From NCBI RefSeq assembly GCF_041051975.1, contig NZ_CP163435.1:5146001-5210000 (forward strand): DNA of 64,000 nt, in the 5' to 3' direction. Shown one piece after another: positions 33,136-42,400 of the stretch (the first letter of the stretch is position 1; every line of letters begins with the position of its first letter). The notes under the pieces are model-generated. The model was not told the origin of the DNA. It made no database searches and was given only the letters and a program-made list of their open reading frames with translations. Both the position numbers and the translations under genes were made by a program. This DNA is from Streptomyces sp. R21 (GTDB taxonomy: Bacteria; Actinomycetota; Actinomycetes; Streptomycetales; Streptomycetaceae).

Positions 33136-36100
33136 CAATTGATCCGCGTCTGCTCCGGTACGCCCGCGCCACACGCTTCTTCCTCATGGCGGTCGTGGGG
33201 CTGGGGGCCGCCGGAGCGGCGCTGGTCATTGCCCAGGCGATGCTCATCGCCGAAGTGGTGGTGGGCGCCTTCCAGCACGGCATGTCGGTCACCGAACTGC
33301 GCACACCGCTGGCCCTGCTGGCTGCGGTTGCCGTGGGCCGGGCAGTTGTCGCGTGGCTCACCGAACTCGCCGCGCACCGGGCGAGCGCGGCGGTCAAGTC
33401 GGAGCTGCGCGGGCGGCTCCTGGAGCGCGTCGCGCGGCTCGGCCCCGGCTGGCTGAGCGGGCAGCGCACGGGCTCGCTGGTCGCCCTCGCCACACGGGGA
33501 GTCGACGCCCTCGACGACTACTTCTCGCGCTATCTGCCGCAGTTGGGGCTCGCCGTCGTGGTCCCGGTGGCCGTGCTTGCGCGGATCGTCACCGAGGACT
33601 GGGTGTCCGCGGCGATCATCGTCGGCACCCTGCCGCTGATCCCCCTCTTCATGATTCTGATCGGCTGGGCCACGCGCTCCCAGATGGACCGTCAGTGGCG
33701 GCTGCTGTCCCGGCTGTCGGGGCACTTCCTGGACGTGGTCGCGGGACTGCCGACGCTCAAGGTGTTCGGTCGGGCCAAGGCGCAGGCCGAGTCGATCCGG
33801 AAGATCACCGGCGAGTACCGCCACGCGACCATGCGGACGCTGCGGATCGCCTTCCTGTCGTCCTTCGCGCTGGAACTGCTCGCCACGATCTCGGTCGCGC
33901 TGGTCGCGGTGACCATCGGAATGCGGCTCGTCCACGGCGAGATGGACCTCTACGTCGGTCTCGTCATCCTCGTCCTCGCGCCGGAGGCGTATCTGCCGCT
34001 GCGCCAGGTGGGGGCTCAGTACCACGCTGCCGCGGAGGGACTCGCAGCAGCGGAGGAGATCTTCGCCGTACTGGAGGCGCCGCTGCCGCCCTCCGGGACC
34101 GCTGCCGTACCGGACGGGGAGATCTCCTTCGAGGGGGTCACCGTCCGCTACCCGGGGCGGACGGAGGACGCCGTCTCGGAAGCCTCCTTCGCGGTCGCGC
34201 CCGGCGAGACCGTCGCCCTCGTCGGCCCGAGCGGCGTCGGCAAGACCACGCTGCTGAACGTCTTGCTGGGCTTCGCGGACCCCACCGCCGGACAGGTGCG
34301 CGTCGGGGGAGTCGATCTCACCGCGGCCGACCTGGAGCAGTGGCGCTCGCGCGTCGCCTGGGTTCCGCAGCGGCCCCACCTGTACGCCGGATCCATCGCC
34401 GAGAACGTACGGCTGGCTCGGCCCGACGCCGACGACAGGGCGGTTCGGCGCGCCCTGGCCGACGCCGGAGCACTGACCTTCGTGGACGCGCTGCCCGACG
34501 GAGTGGACACGGTTCTCGGCGAGGACGGCGCGGGGCTCTCCGCCGGCCAGCGACAACGGCTCGCGCTGGCCCGGGCGTTCCTCGCGGACCGGCCGGTCCT
34601 GCTGCTCGACGAACCGACAGCCGCGCTCGACGGCGCGACGGAGGCGGAGGTCGTCGACGCGGTGCGCAGGCTCGCCGTGGGGCGGACGGTGCTGCTCGTC
34701 GTGCACCGGCCCGCGCTGCTGGCGGTGGCGGACCGGGTGGTGCGACTGGAGGCCACACAGCGGGTCCATGAGGCTTCCGCCTCGGCCCAGCCGTCCCTTC
34801 ACCCAGACGAATTCAGCTCCTCCGCGGCCACGCCACCGAAGGAGACCGAGCCCGATGCCGCCGTCGCCGAGGGGGTCGGCCCGCTCGGACGGGTCCGCGC
34901 CATGGCCGGGGCCCGGCGCGGCCGGCTGGTGTTCGCCCTCCTGCTCGGGGCCCTCGCGCTCGGCAGTGCCGTCGGGCTGATGGCCACCTCCGGATGGCTC
35001 ATCTCCCGGGCCTCCCAGCAGCCGCCGGTGCTCTACCTGATGGTGGCCGTGACAGCGACACGGACGTTCGGCATCGGGCGTGCGGTCTTCCGCTACAGCG
35101 AGCGGCTCGTGTCGCACGACGCGGTGCTGCGGATGCTCGCCGACACCAGGGTCGCCGTCTACCGGCGCCTCGAACGCCTCGCGCCCGCCGGGCTGCGCAC
35201 GACCCGGCGCGGCGATCTCCTGTCGCGGCTCGTCGCCGACGTGGACGCGCTGCAGGACTACTGGCTGCGCTGGCTGCTGCCCGCCGGAGCCGCCGCGGTC
35301 GTGTCGGCGGCCTCCGTCGCCTTCACCGCCTGGCTGCTCCCGGAGGCCGGGGCGGCCCTCGCCGCCGGGCTGCTGGCCGCCGGGGTCGGCGTCCCGCTCG
35401 TCACCGGCGCCGTGGCGCGTCGCGCGGAACGCCGACTGGCTCCCGCGCGCGGTGTTCTGGCGACCCGGGTGGCCGACCTCCTCACAGGGACGGCCGAGTT
35501 GACGGTCGCGGGCGCGCTGCCCGCCCGTACGGCACAGGCCCGGCAGGCCGACACCGTGCTCACCCGCATCGCCTCCCGGGCCGCCACCGCGACCGCCCTC
35601 GGCGACGGGCTCACCGCCCTGGTGTCCGGGCTGACGGTCACGGCCACCGCCCTCGTGGGCGCCCAGGCGGTCGCCGCCGGACGGCTGAGCGGTGTGGCGA
35701 TGGCCGTCGTCGTCCTCACCCCGCTGGCCGCGTTCGAGGCCGTCCTCGGGCTGCCGCTCGCCGTCCAGTACCGGCAGCGGGTGCGCAAGAGCGCGGAGCG
35801 CGTGTACGAGGTACTGGACGCGCCCGATCCCGTACGCGAACCGGAGCGGCCGCAGCCCGCGCCCGCATCCCCCTTCCCGTTGGTACTCAAGGGCATCGGC
35901 GCCCGCCACGGCGGACAGGACCGGGACGCGCTCGCCGGGGTGGACCTCACGCTCGGGCAGGGCCGAAGGGTCGCCGTCGTGGGTCCCTCCGGGTCCGGCA
36001 AGACGACGCTCGCACAGGTGCTGCTGCGGTTCCTGGACGCGGGCGCGGGGACCTACACGCTGGGTGGCGCGGACGCGGGCGGGATGGACACCGACGCCGT

Positions 36101-36629
36101 ACGCCGCCTCGTGGGGCTCTGCGCCCAGGACGCGCACCTCTTCGACAGCTCGGTGCGCGAGAACCTGCTGCTGGCCCGCAAGAACGCGACCGAGACGGAA
36201 CTGCGCGACGCGCTCGCGCGGGCCCGGCTCCTCGACTGGGCGGACGGGCTGCCCGACGGGCTCGACACGATGATCGGCGAGCACGGGGCCCGGCTGTCCG
36301 GCGGGCAGCGGCAGCGGCTGGCGCTCGCCCGCGCGCTGCTCGCCGACTTCCCCGTCCTCGTCCTCGACGAGCCCGCGGAACACCTCGACCTGCCGACGGC
36401 GGACGCCCTCACCGCGGATCTGCTGGCCGCGACGGAGGGCCGTACGACACTGCTGATCACGCACCGGCTGGCCGGGCTGGACGCGGTCGACGAGGTGATC
36501 GTGCTGGCGGAGGGACGCGTGGTGCAGCGGGGGCCGTACGCGGAGCTGGCCGCCGTGGACGGGCCGCTGCGGGTGATGGTGGAGCGGGAGGCGGAGGGAG
36601 AGCTGCTGGTGGGAGCGGCCCGCTCCTAG
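33129..36629 (+). CDS. cydCD: Fused cysteine/glutathione ABC exporter CydDC (cytochrome bd assembly)
   Basis: The 1166-residue protein joins the two half-transporters that other bacteria encode as cydD and cydC. Each half has six membrane helices and an ABC ATPase: Walker A GPSGVGKTT near 366, then GPSGSGKTT near 952. Signatures are LSAGQRQR and LSGGQRQR, and Walker B LLLDEPTA and LVLDEPAE. CydDC exports thiols and is needed to assemble cytochrome bd. The GTG at 33129 is preferred because AAGGG (33114-33118) is 10 bases upstream; the GTG at 33120 is only one base from it. Confidence 0.95.
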   Translation: MKPIDPRLLRYARATRFFLMAVVGLGAAGAALVIAQAMLIAEVVVGAFQHGMSVTELRTPLALLAAVAVGRAVVAWLTELAAHRASAAVKSELRGRLLERVARLGPGWLSGQRTGSLVALATRGVDALDDYFSRYLPQLGLAVVVPVAVLARIVTEDWVSAAIIVGTLPLIPLFMILIGWATRSQMDRQWRLLSRLSGHFLDVVAGLPTLKVFGRAKAQAESIRKITGEYRHATMRTLRIAFLSSFALELLATISVALVAVTIGMRLVHGEMDLYVGLVILVLAPEAYLPLRQVGAQYHAAAEGLAAAEEIFAVLEAPLPPSGTAAVPDGEISFEGVTVRYPGRTEDAVSEASFAVAPGETVALVGPSGVGKTTLLNVLLGFADPTAGQVRVGGVDLTAADLEQWRSRVAWVPQRPHLYAGSIAENVRLARPDADDRAVRRALADAGALTFVDALPDGVDTVLGEDGAGLSAGQRQRLALARAFLADRPVLLLDEPTAALDGATEAEVVDAVRRLAVGRTVLLVVHRPALLAVADRVVRLEATQRVHEASASAQPSLHPDEFSSSAATPPKETEPDAAVAEGVGPLGRVRAMAGARRGRLVFALLLGALALGSAVGLMATSGWLISRASQQPPVLYLMVAVTATRTFGIGRAVFRYSERLVSHDAVLRMLADTRVAVYRRLERLAPAGLRTTRRGDLLSRLVADVDALQDYWLRWLLPAGAAAVVSAASVAFTAWLLPEAGAALAAGLLAAGVGVPLVTGAVARRAERRLAPARGVLATRVADLLTGTAELTVAGALPARTAQARQADTVLTRIASRAATATALGDGLTALVSGLTVTATALVGAQAVAAGRLSGVAMAVVVLTPLAAFEAVLGLPLAVQYRQRVRKSAERVYEVLDAPDPVREPERPQPAPASPFPLVLKGIGARHGGQDRDALAGVDLTLGQGRRVAVVGPSGSGKTTLAQVLLRFLDAGAGTYTLGGADAGGMDTDAVRRLVGLCAQDAHLFDSSVRENLLLARKNATETELRDALARARLLDWADGLPDGLDTMIGEHGARLSGGQRQRLALARALLADFPVLVLDEPAEHLDLPTADALTADLLAATEGRTTLLITHRLAGLDAVDEVIVLAEGRVVQRGPYAELAAVDGPLRVMVEREAEGELLVGAARS

Positions 36630-36701
36630 AACCACGCCCTCGGAATCTCACCCTGAGAACTCCGACTTTCCCTTACAAAGAGGACTAACTACTCTCAAGT
36701 C

Positions 36702-38432
36702 ATGTCAGCAGCCCCCGCCTCGCCCGCCCCCGACGGCAACCCGGACACGGCGGCGCGGGCGGCCCGCAACGGACACGGCCCGTCCACCGGGCTGACCGCG
36801 CGGGTGCCGCAACTGCTGGAGGCGATGCGGTCGGTCGGCACGGGCCTGGAGCTGCACTCCACGCTGGACCGGATCTGCGAGACGGCGGCCGATCTGGCGG
36901 ACGCGCGGTACGCGGCCCTCGGAGTGGCCGACGAAGAGGGGGAAGGCCTCGCGGACTTCGTCTTCCACGGGGTCGACCAGGAGACCGCCCGGCTGATCGG
37001 ACGGCTGCCCGACGGACAGAAGGGCCTGCTCGGCGCCTTGATCCGGGACCCGGAGCCGATGCGGCTCGCCGATCTGACCGAGGACCCGCGCTCGTGCGGA
37101 TTCCCCGAGCACCACCCGGCGATGCGCGGCTTCCTGGGGGTCCCCATCCGCGTCCAGGGAGACATCTTCGGCAATCTCTACCTGACCGAGAAGCGCGGCG
37201 GCGGTCCGTTCGACGACTACGACCTCAACATGGTCCGGGTGCTGGCCACAGAGGCCGGCATCGCCATCGGCAACGCCCGGCTGTACGAGGCAGCCCAGCA
37301 GCGCGAGCGCTGGATCGATGGCTCGGTGGCCGTCACCACGGCACTGCTCTCGGGCGGGGACGCGGACGACGCCCTCCAGGTTGTCGCCGAACAGGCCCGC
37401 GGGCTCTCCGGATCGGCGGCCGGGATCGTGCTGCTGCCTGCCGAGGAGGGCGGCCTGGAGATCGTCGCCGTCGCCGCCGAGCGCCCCTCCGAGGCACTCG
37501 GAGCGGTCATCGGACCCGAGAGCGAGCTGGTTGCCGAACTGCTCGACGGCCAGGCCGTGTTCGTCGAGGACGCCGCCACCGACCCGCGCATGCTCACCGA
37601 TCTCGCCCGCGGCTACGGGCCGGTCATGATGCTGCCGCTGCAGAGCGGCGGCCGGGTGCTCGGGAGCCTCGTCACCCCGCGCGCCCGGGGCGCCCGCCCG
37701 TTCACGGAGACCGAGCGCACACTCGCCGCGCAGTTCGCCTCGCAGGCCGCGCTCGCGCTGATGATGGCCGAGGCGCAGCGCGACCGGGAGCGGCTCGCGG
37801 TGTACGAGGACCGCGACCGGATCGCCCGCGACCTGCACGACCTCGTCATCCAGCGACTGTTCGCCACAGGGATGATGCTGGAGAGCGCCCAGCGGCGGTC
37901 GGTCGTGCCCGACGTGCAGAAGGGTGTGGGCAAGGCCGTCGACGAACTGGACGTGACGATCCAGGAGATCCGCACCGCCATCTTCGCGTTGCAGCAGGGG
38001 CCCGCCGAGGTGCCCTCGAACCTGCACACCCGCGTCCTGCGCGAGATCAAGACAGCCGCCGTACCCCTCGGATTCAAGCCCTCGCACCACTTCGTCGGCC
38101 CCGTCGACATGGCGGTCGGCGAGCTGACCGGCAAGAACCTCATCGCGGCCCTGCGCGAGACCCTCTCCAACGCCTTCCGGCACGCCCGCGCCCGCCGCAT
38201 CGACGTCGTCGTCGACGCGACCGTGCACCTGCCGGACGGGCGGCCGGGCGTACGGCTGACCGTCGTGGACGACGGCGTCGGCATCCCCGACGGCGGCCGG
38301 CGCAGCGGCCTGACGAACCTCAAGCGGCGCGCCGAGTCCCTGGGCGGCGACAGCTGGTTCGGGCCGGGCGCCGGTGAGGACGGAGTCGAGGGCGGGGGCG
38401 GTACGACGGTGGTGTGGCAGGCGCCTTACTGA
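36702..38432 (+). CDS. DevS/DosS-like two-GAF sensor histidine kinase
   Basis: The 576-residue cytoplasmic kinase has GAF-A (about 45-195), GAF-B (about 210-355), a HisKA_3 helix with phospho-acceptor H379 in ARDLHDLVIQRLF, and a C-terminal ATPase (NAFRHARA, DDGVGIPDGG, SGLTNL). GAF-A reads HHPAMRGFLGVP...FGNLYLTEK. H138 and Y160 keep the 22-residue spacing of the haem-ligand His and distal Tyr of mycobacterial DosS, so haem-based O2/redox sensing is likely (inference). It follows cydCD by 72 bases. No response regulator gene is adjacent; the partner is elsewhere. Confidence 0.92.
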   Translation: MSAAPASPAPDGNPDTAARAARNGHGPSTGLTARVPQLLEAMRSVGTGLELHSTLDRICETAADLADARYAALGVADEEGEGLADFVFHGVDQETARLIGRLPDGQKGLLGALIRDPEPMRLADLTEDPRSCGFPEHHPAMRGFLGVPIRVQGDIFGNLYLTEKRGGGPFDDYDLNMVRVLATEAGIAIGNARLYEAAQQRERWIDGSVAVTTALLSGGDADDALQVVAEQARGLSGSAAGIVLLPAEEGGLEIVAVAAERPSEALGAVIGPESELVAELLDGQAVFVEDAATDPRMLTDLARGYGPVMMLPLQSGGRVLGSLVTPRARGARPFTETERTLAAQFASQAALALMMAEAQRDRERLAVYEDRDRIARDLHDLVIQRLFATGMMLESAQRRSVVPDVQKGVGKAVDELDVTIQEIRTAIFALQQGPAEVPSNLHTRVLREIKTAAVPLGFKPSHHFVGPVDMAVGELTGKNLIAALRETLSNAFRHARARRIDVVVDATVHLPDGRPGVRLTVVDDGVGIPDGGRRSGLTNLKRRAESLGGDSWFGPGAGEDGVEGGGGTTVVWQAPY

Positions 38433-38599
38433 CGCCGTCGGCGTACGCGCCCGTAGCACGCCACCTCAGCCCGCACGCTCAACACGCCCGGACCCCACCC
38501 CTGTTCGGCCGAGTCCGCTGGGCCGTCCGTACCACCGGGTCCCCCGGGCGTACGACTTGAACAGGACCGCGGCCCCCGAGGCGGGACACGATCGCTGTC

Positions 38600-39646
38600 A
38601 TGCGCTCACTTCGTCGCCATCCCCTGCTCGTGCCGGCGCTGCTGTGCGCGCTCGTGGTCTTCGTGACCCGGCCCGCGGACGCCGAGGGCGAGTCGGGTGA
38701 CGGCTCCGGGATCAGCGGCGAGGTGGCACGGCTGTACGAGGACGCCTCCGTGGCGGCGCAGCAGTACGACGCGGGCCGGAAGGAAGCCGATGTGCAGCGG
38801 GCCAGGGCGCAGCGGCTCGACCTGCTGCTGGCGCGCGAACGGCAGGACATCGCGGTGCTGCACGACGACCTCGGCCGGATCGCGCGCACCCAGTACCGCC
38901 AGGGCGGCGATCTTCCCTACACCGCGCAGCTGCTGCTCGCGGACAGCCCCGAGGACCTGATGCGCGGTCAGCGTGCCGTGTGGCAGGCGGATCTCGCGGT
39001 GAACAACGCGGTCGCCAAGAGCCGCCGGGCCGAGGCCAGGCTCGCCGCCGACGAGTCGCAGGCCGCGTCGCGGTGGCAGGCCCTGGAGAAGCGCAGCGGC
39101 GAGCTGGCCGAGATGAAGCGGACCATCGCGGCGAAACTCGACGAGGCACGGTCGACGCTCCAGGGCCGGGCGGACGCCTCCGTGGCGGCGGGCTCGTGCC
39201 GCGGCGCCGTACGCCTGGACCAGCCGAACCCGGGCTCCACGCGCGCGTGGGTGGCGCCCGTGGAGACGTACGAACTCTCCGCGGGCTTCGGCAGCGGGGG
39301 TGAGCGCTGGGCGCACCGGCACACCGGGCAGGACTTCGCGGTGCCCATCGGCACGCCGGTGCGGGCGGTCGGCGCGGGCCGGGTGGTGAAGGTGTCCTGC
39401 GGCGGCGCCTTCGGCATCGAGATCGTGATCCAGCACGCCGGCGGCTACTACACGCAGTACGCGCATCTCGCCGCCGTCACCGTCGACCAGGGGGAGCGGG
39501 TGACGCCCGGGCAGTGGATCGGGCAGTCGGGCACGACCGGCAACTCCACCGGACCGCACCTGCACTTCGAGGTGCGTGTCACGCCCGAGCTGGGCTCGGG
39601 CGTCGACCCCGTGCCGTGGCTGGCCGAGCACGGGGTCGTCGTCTAG
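38600..39646 (+). CDS. Secreted M23 (LytM) peptidase with coiled-coil
   Basis: The 348-residue protein starts with a signal peptide (1-29, RRHPLLVPALLCALVVFV...ADA). A long helical coiled coil (about 38-190) follows, then a LytM domain with zinc ligands H241 and D245 (HTGQD) and H322 (HLHFEV), plus H289. All catalytic residues are present, so it is probably an active peptidoglycan endopeptidase, unlike the degenerate EnvC-type activators. The two cysteines C200 and C267 may pair. No adjacent partner gene. Confidence 0.92.
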   Translation: MRSLRRHPLLVPALLCALVVFVTRPADAEGESGDGSGISGEVARLYEDASVAAQQYDAGRKEADVQRARAQRLDLLLARERQDIAVLHDDLGRIARTQYRQGGDLPYTAQLLLADSPEDLMRGQRAVWQADLAVNNAVAKSRRAEARLAADESQAASRWQALEKRSGELAEMKRTIAAKLDEARSTLQGRADASVAAGSCRGAVRLDQPNPGSTRAWVAPVETYELSAGFGSGGERWAHRHTGQDFAVPIGTPVRAVGAGRVVKVSCGGAFGIEIVIQHAGGYYTQYAHLAAVTVDQGERVTPGQWIGQSGTTGNSTGPHLHFEVRVTPELGSGVDPVPWLAEHGVVV

Positions 39647-39671
39647 GTGTGGTCCACCGGGACCATCCGGG

Positions 39672-39722
39672 CCACCGGATCAGCCGGTCCGCTGGTCCAC
39701 CGGATCAGCCGGTCCGCGGACC
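39672..39722. repeat. 21-bp direct repeat plus small palindrome between convergent genes
   Basis: CCACCGGATCAGCCGGTCCG occurs at 39672-39691 and again from 39697, a period of 25 bases. A GGTCCGCGGACC palindrome sits at 39711-39722. It lies between the M23 peptidase stop and the HAD stop and may act as a loose terminator. Confidence 0.65.
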
Positions 39723-39726
39723 ACGG

Positions 39727-40596
39727 CTACAGCCGGTCGGCTATGAGCCGCTCGATCACGACCGCCACCCCGTCGTCGTTGTTGGCGACGGTACGGCCGG
39801 AGGCCGCGGCGATCACGGCGGGGTGCGCGTTGCCCATGGCGTACGACGTGCCCGCCCAGGTGAGCATCTCGACGTCGTTCGGCATGTCCCCGAAGGCGAC
39901 GACCTCCTCGGGGGCGATGCCACGCTCGGTGCAGCACAGCGCGAGCGTGCTGGCCTTGGAGACGCCTGGGCCGCTGATCTCCAGAAGGGCGCTGGGACTC
40001 GACCGGGTGATGTTGGCCCGGTCGCCGACGGCGTCGCGGGCGAGCGCGAGGAACTCGTCCGGGGCGAGCTCCGCGTGGTACGCGAGCAGCTTGAGCACCG
40101 GCTGGTCGGCGTCGAGGGAACCCTCGGCGAGCAGTTTCTCGGCGGGCGCGAACTGCTCCGGGGGCTCCATGTGCAGCGCCGGGTACGTCGGCTCCAGGTG
40201 CAGGCCGAACGTGCGCTCCACGGCGAAGGCGGTGCCGGGCGCGGCGGCGCGCAGCGTGTGGACGACGTCGAGCGCGATGGCGGGCGTCAGCTCGCGGACC
40301 TTCACGAAGCGGTGGCCGCCGGGGCCGCCGTGCAGGTCCACCACGGCGGCGCCGTTGCCGCAGATCGCCAGGCCGTGGCCGTGGACATGGTCGGCGACCA
40401 CGTCCATCCAGCGGGCCGGGCGGCCGGTGACGAAGAAGACCTCGATGCCGGCCTGCTCGGCGGCCGCGAGTGCGGCGACCGTGCGCGGGGAGACCGACTT
40501 GTCGTCGCGCAGCAGGGTGCCGTCGAGGTCCGTGGCGATCAGCCGGGGAGGAACGGTGGAGGCCGGGGTCTCGGGCCGTCGAGTCGCTGAGGTCAC
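39727..40596 (-). CDS. HAD-superfamily Cof-type phosphatase
   Basis: The 289-residue protein has HAD motif I in RLIATDLDGTLLRDD, a C2-type cap, and the C-terminal GDMPNDVEML metal motif, placing it in the Cof/YidA group that dephosphorylates sugar phosphates or cofactors. The GTG at 40596 was chosen because GGGAG lies 9 bases upstream; the ATG at 40614 has no ribosome site. A clear paralogue lies at 51166-51978 in the same window. The substrate is unknown. Confidence 0.9.
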   Translation of the reverse strand: MTSATRRPETPASTVPPRLIATDLDGTLLRDDKSVSPRTVAALAAAEQAGIEVFFVTGRPARWMDVVADHVHGHGLAICGNGAAVVDLHGGPGGHRFVKVRELTPAIALDVVHTLRAAAPGTAFAVERTFGLHLEPTYPALHMEPPEQFAPAEKLLAEGSLDADQPVLKLLAYHAELAPDEFLALARDAVGDRANITRSSPSALLEISGPGVSKASTLALCCTERGIAPEEVVAFGDMPNDVEMLTWAGTSYAMGNAHPAVIAAASGRTVANNDDGVAVVIERLIADRL

Positions 40597-40734
40597 CCGG
40601 CCATTCTCCCGCATATGCGCGCACGAGCGTGCGGCGGTCCGCACAGGTGAGTGGTTACTGTCCTCACCTGCGCGGTCGCGCACCGCGTTTTCGGGTGGGT
40701 CCGCGGGGGTTCCCGGCCCGCTCCACGGGGGTTC

Positions 40735-41637
40735 TCAGCGCAGTTGGGCGACGGCTTCCATGGCGATGTGCTCGAAGACCTTCTCGTCCGCGGCGAAGTC
40801 CGAGTCGGGGATGGGCCAGTGGATCACGATGTCGGTGAAGCCCAGCTCCGCGTGGCGGCCCGCGAAGTCCACGAACGCGTCGAGGGACTCCAGCGGACGG
40901 CCGCGGTCCGGGGTGAAGCCGGTGAGGAGGATCTTGTCGATCTCCTTCGTGTCGCGGCCGATCGCGGCGCATGCGTCGGCCAGCTTCTCGGCCTGTCCAC
41001 GAATGGCTTGAATCGACTGTTCAGGAGTCCCCGTTTCGTACAGCCGAGGGTCGCCGGTGGTCACCCACGCCTGTCCGTACTGCGCGGCGAGCTTCAGTCC
41101 GCGCGGTCCGGTGGCGGCCACCGCGAAGGGCAGCCGGGGGCGCTGGACGCAGCCGGGGATGTTGCGGGCCTCGTGCGCCGAGTAGAAGTCGCCGCCGTAG
41201 GAGACGGAGTCCTCGGTGAGCAGGCGGTCGAGCAGCGGGACGAACTCGGCGAGGCGGTCGGCGCGCTCGCGCGGGGTCCACGGCTCCTGACCCAGCGCGG
41301 TGGCGTCGAAGCCGGTGCCGCCCGCGCCGACGCCCAGGGTGATCCGGCCGTTCGAGACGTCGTCGAGGGAGATCAGGTCCTTGGCGAGGGTCACCGGGTG
41401 CCGGAAGTTCGGCGAGGTCACGAGGGTGCCGAGGCGGAGGTGGTCGGTGACGGCGGCCGCGGCGGTCAGGGTCGGTACGGCGCCGAACCACGGGCCGTCC
41501 CGGAAGGTCCGCCACGACAGGTGGTCGTAGGTGAACGCGGTGTGGAAGCCGAGCTGCTCGGCACGCTGCCATGCGGAACGACCGCCCTCGTGCCAGCGGA
41601 CGTACGGCAGGATCACAGTGCTCAGACGCAGACTCAT
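40735..41637 (-). CDS. LLM-class (luciferase-like) F420-dependent oxidoreductase
   Basis: The 300-residue TIM-barrel protein has FTYDHLSW, LGTLVTSPNFRHPVTLAKDLISLDDVSNGR and LGVGAGGTGFDATALG, characteristic of the actinobacterial LLM family that mostly uses coenzyme F420, occasionally FMN. The reaction is a hydride transfer to or from an unknown organic substrate. It lies alone on the minus strand between the HAD and KptA genes, with no F420 biosynthesis gene nearby. Confidence 0.9.
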   Translation of the reverse strand: MSLRLSTVILPYVRWHEGGRSAWQRAEQLGFHTAFTYDHLSWRTFRDGPWFGAVPTLTAAAAVTDHLRLGTLVTSPNFRHPVTLAKDLISLDDVSNGRITLGVGAGGTGFDATALGQEPWTPRERADRLAEFVPLLDRLLTEDSVSYGGDFYSAHEARNIPGCVQRPRLPFAVAATGPRGLKLAAQYGQAWVTTGDPRLYETGTPEQSIQAIRGQAEKLADACAAIGRDTKEIDKILLTGFTPDRGRPLESLDAFVDFAGRHAELGFTDIVIHWPIPDSDFAADEKVFEHIAMEAVAQLR

Positions 41638-41729
41638 GCCTCTGAGCCTAAGCGGCGCCGGGGGGTGATGCCGCGCCGTGCCCGGGGTGGAGCCGTGCCC
41701 GCACCTGGGGCCGGGGCCGCGCCGGCCGG

Positions 41730-42278
41730 TCAGTGCGGCTCGGGAAACCGCAGGTAGCGCGGGGGTACGGCCTCGGTGAGCCAGACGCCGTTCTCGCTGA
41801 CGTGGAAGACGTGGCCGTCGCGGTGCATGGCGCCGGTGTCGACCGACAGGACGACGGGGCGGCCGCGGCGGGCGCCGACCCGGGTGGCGGTCTCGCAGTC
41901 CGGGGAGAGATGCACGGCGTGCCGGTTCATGGGCCTGAGTCCCTCGGTGCGGATCGCGTCGAGACTTCGGGCGACAGTGCCGTGGTAGAGGTACGCGGGC
42001 GGGGTGGCCGGGGGCAGTCCGAGGTCGATGTCGACGGAGTGGCCCTGGCTGGCGCGGATCCGGGTGCCTTCGACGGCGAAGCGCCGTTTGTCGTTCGTGG
42101 CGATCACATGGTCGAGCTCGGCGCGCGTGAACCGGAAGCCGTGCGCGGCGGCTGCGGCGATCAGGGTCTCGATCTCGACCCAGCCGCCCTCGCCGAGGGT
42201 GAGGCCGATGCGTTCGGGCTGATGTCGCAGATGCTTCGAGAGGTACTTCGACACCTTCACGGTGCGTCTTTCATCCAT
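41730..42278 (-). CDS. kptA: RNA 2'-phosphotransferase KptA/Tpt1
   Basis: The 182-residue protein has both halves of the family: the N-terminal winged helix with SKYLSKHLRHQPERIGL (R18, H19, P21) and ANDKRRF-like NDKRRFAVEG, then RASQGHS (76-81), YHGT (98-101) and the ADP-ribosyl-fold HLSPD. In eukaryotes it moves the splice-site 2'-phosphate of tRNA to NAD+; in bacteria the natural substrate is unknown. GAGGAG abuts the ATG at 42278, an unusually short spacing, so a start at GTG 42260 is possible. Two strong DnaA boxes lie just upstream. Confidence 0.93.
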   Translation of the reverse strand: MDERRTVKVSKYLSKHLRHQPERIGLTLGEGGWVEIETLIAAAAAHGFRFTRAELDHVIATNDKRRFAVEGTRIRASQGHSVDIDLGLPPATPPAYLYHGTVARSLDAIRTEGLRPMNRHAVHLSPDCETATRVGARRGRPVVLSVDTGAMHRDGHVFHVSENGVWLTEAVPPRYLRFPEPH

Positions 42279-42334
42279 CTCCTCAGAGTGCCTGGAGAGA
42301 CGCCGGTCACGCATTTGATTTTGGTGCGGAGGTT

Positions 42335-42388
42335 TGATCCACAGCCAAGTGCAGTTATCCACAGGGGAATTGGGGATTCTGTGGACAA
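42335..42388. other. DnaA-box cluster between kptA and merR
   Basis: Three 9-mers sit in a 122-base gap: TGATCCACA (42335-42343), TTATCCACA (42355-42363) and TGTGGACAA (42380-42388), the last being a perfect TTGTCCACA on the other strand. The first lies 57 bases before the kptA start, so it may cover its promoter. Confidence 0.65.
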
Positions 42389-42400
42389 CTGATTGGAGGA

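Noticed and set aside
32037..36635. A 1,532-codon open frame on the minus strand opposite cydB-cydCD
   Set aside because: It is the GC-rich shadow of real plus-strand genes: composition is His/Arg/Asp/Gly-rich without any domain, and it lies exactly antisense to clear ABC transporter motifs.
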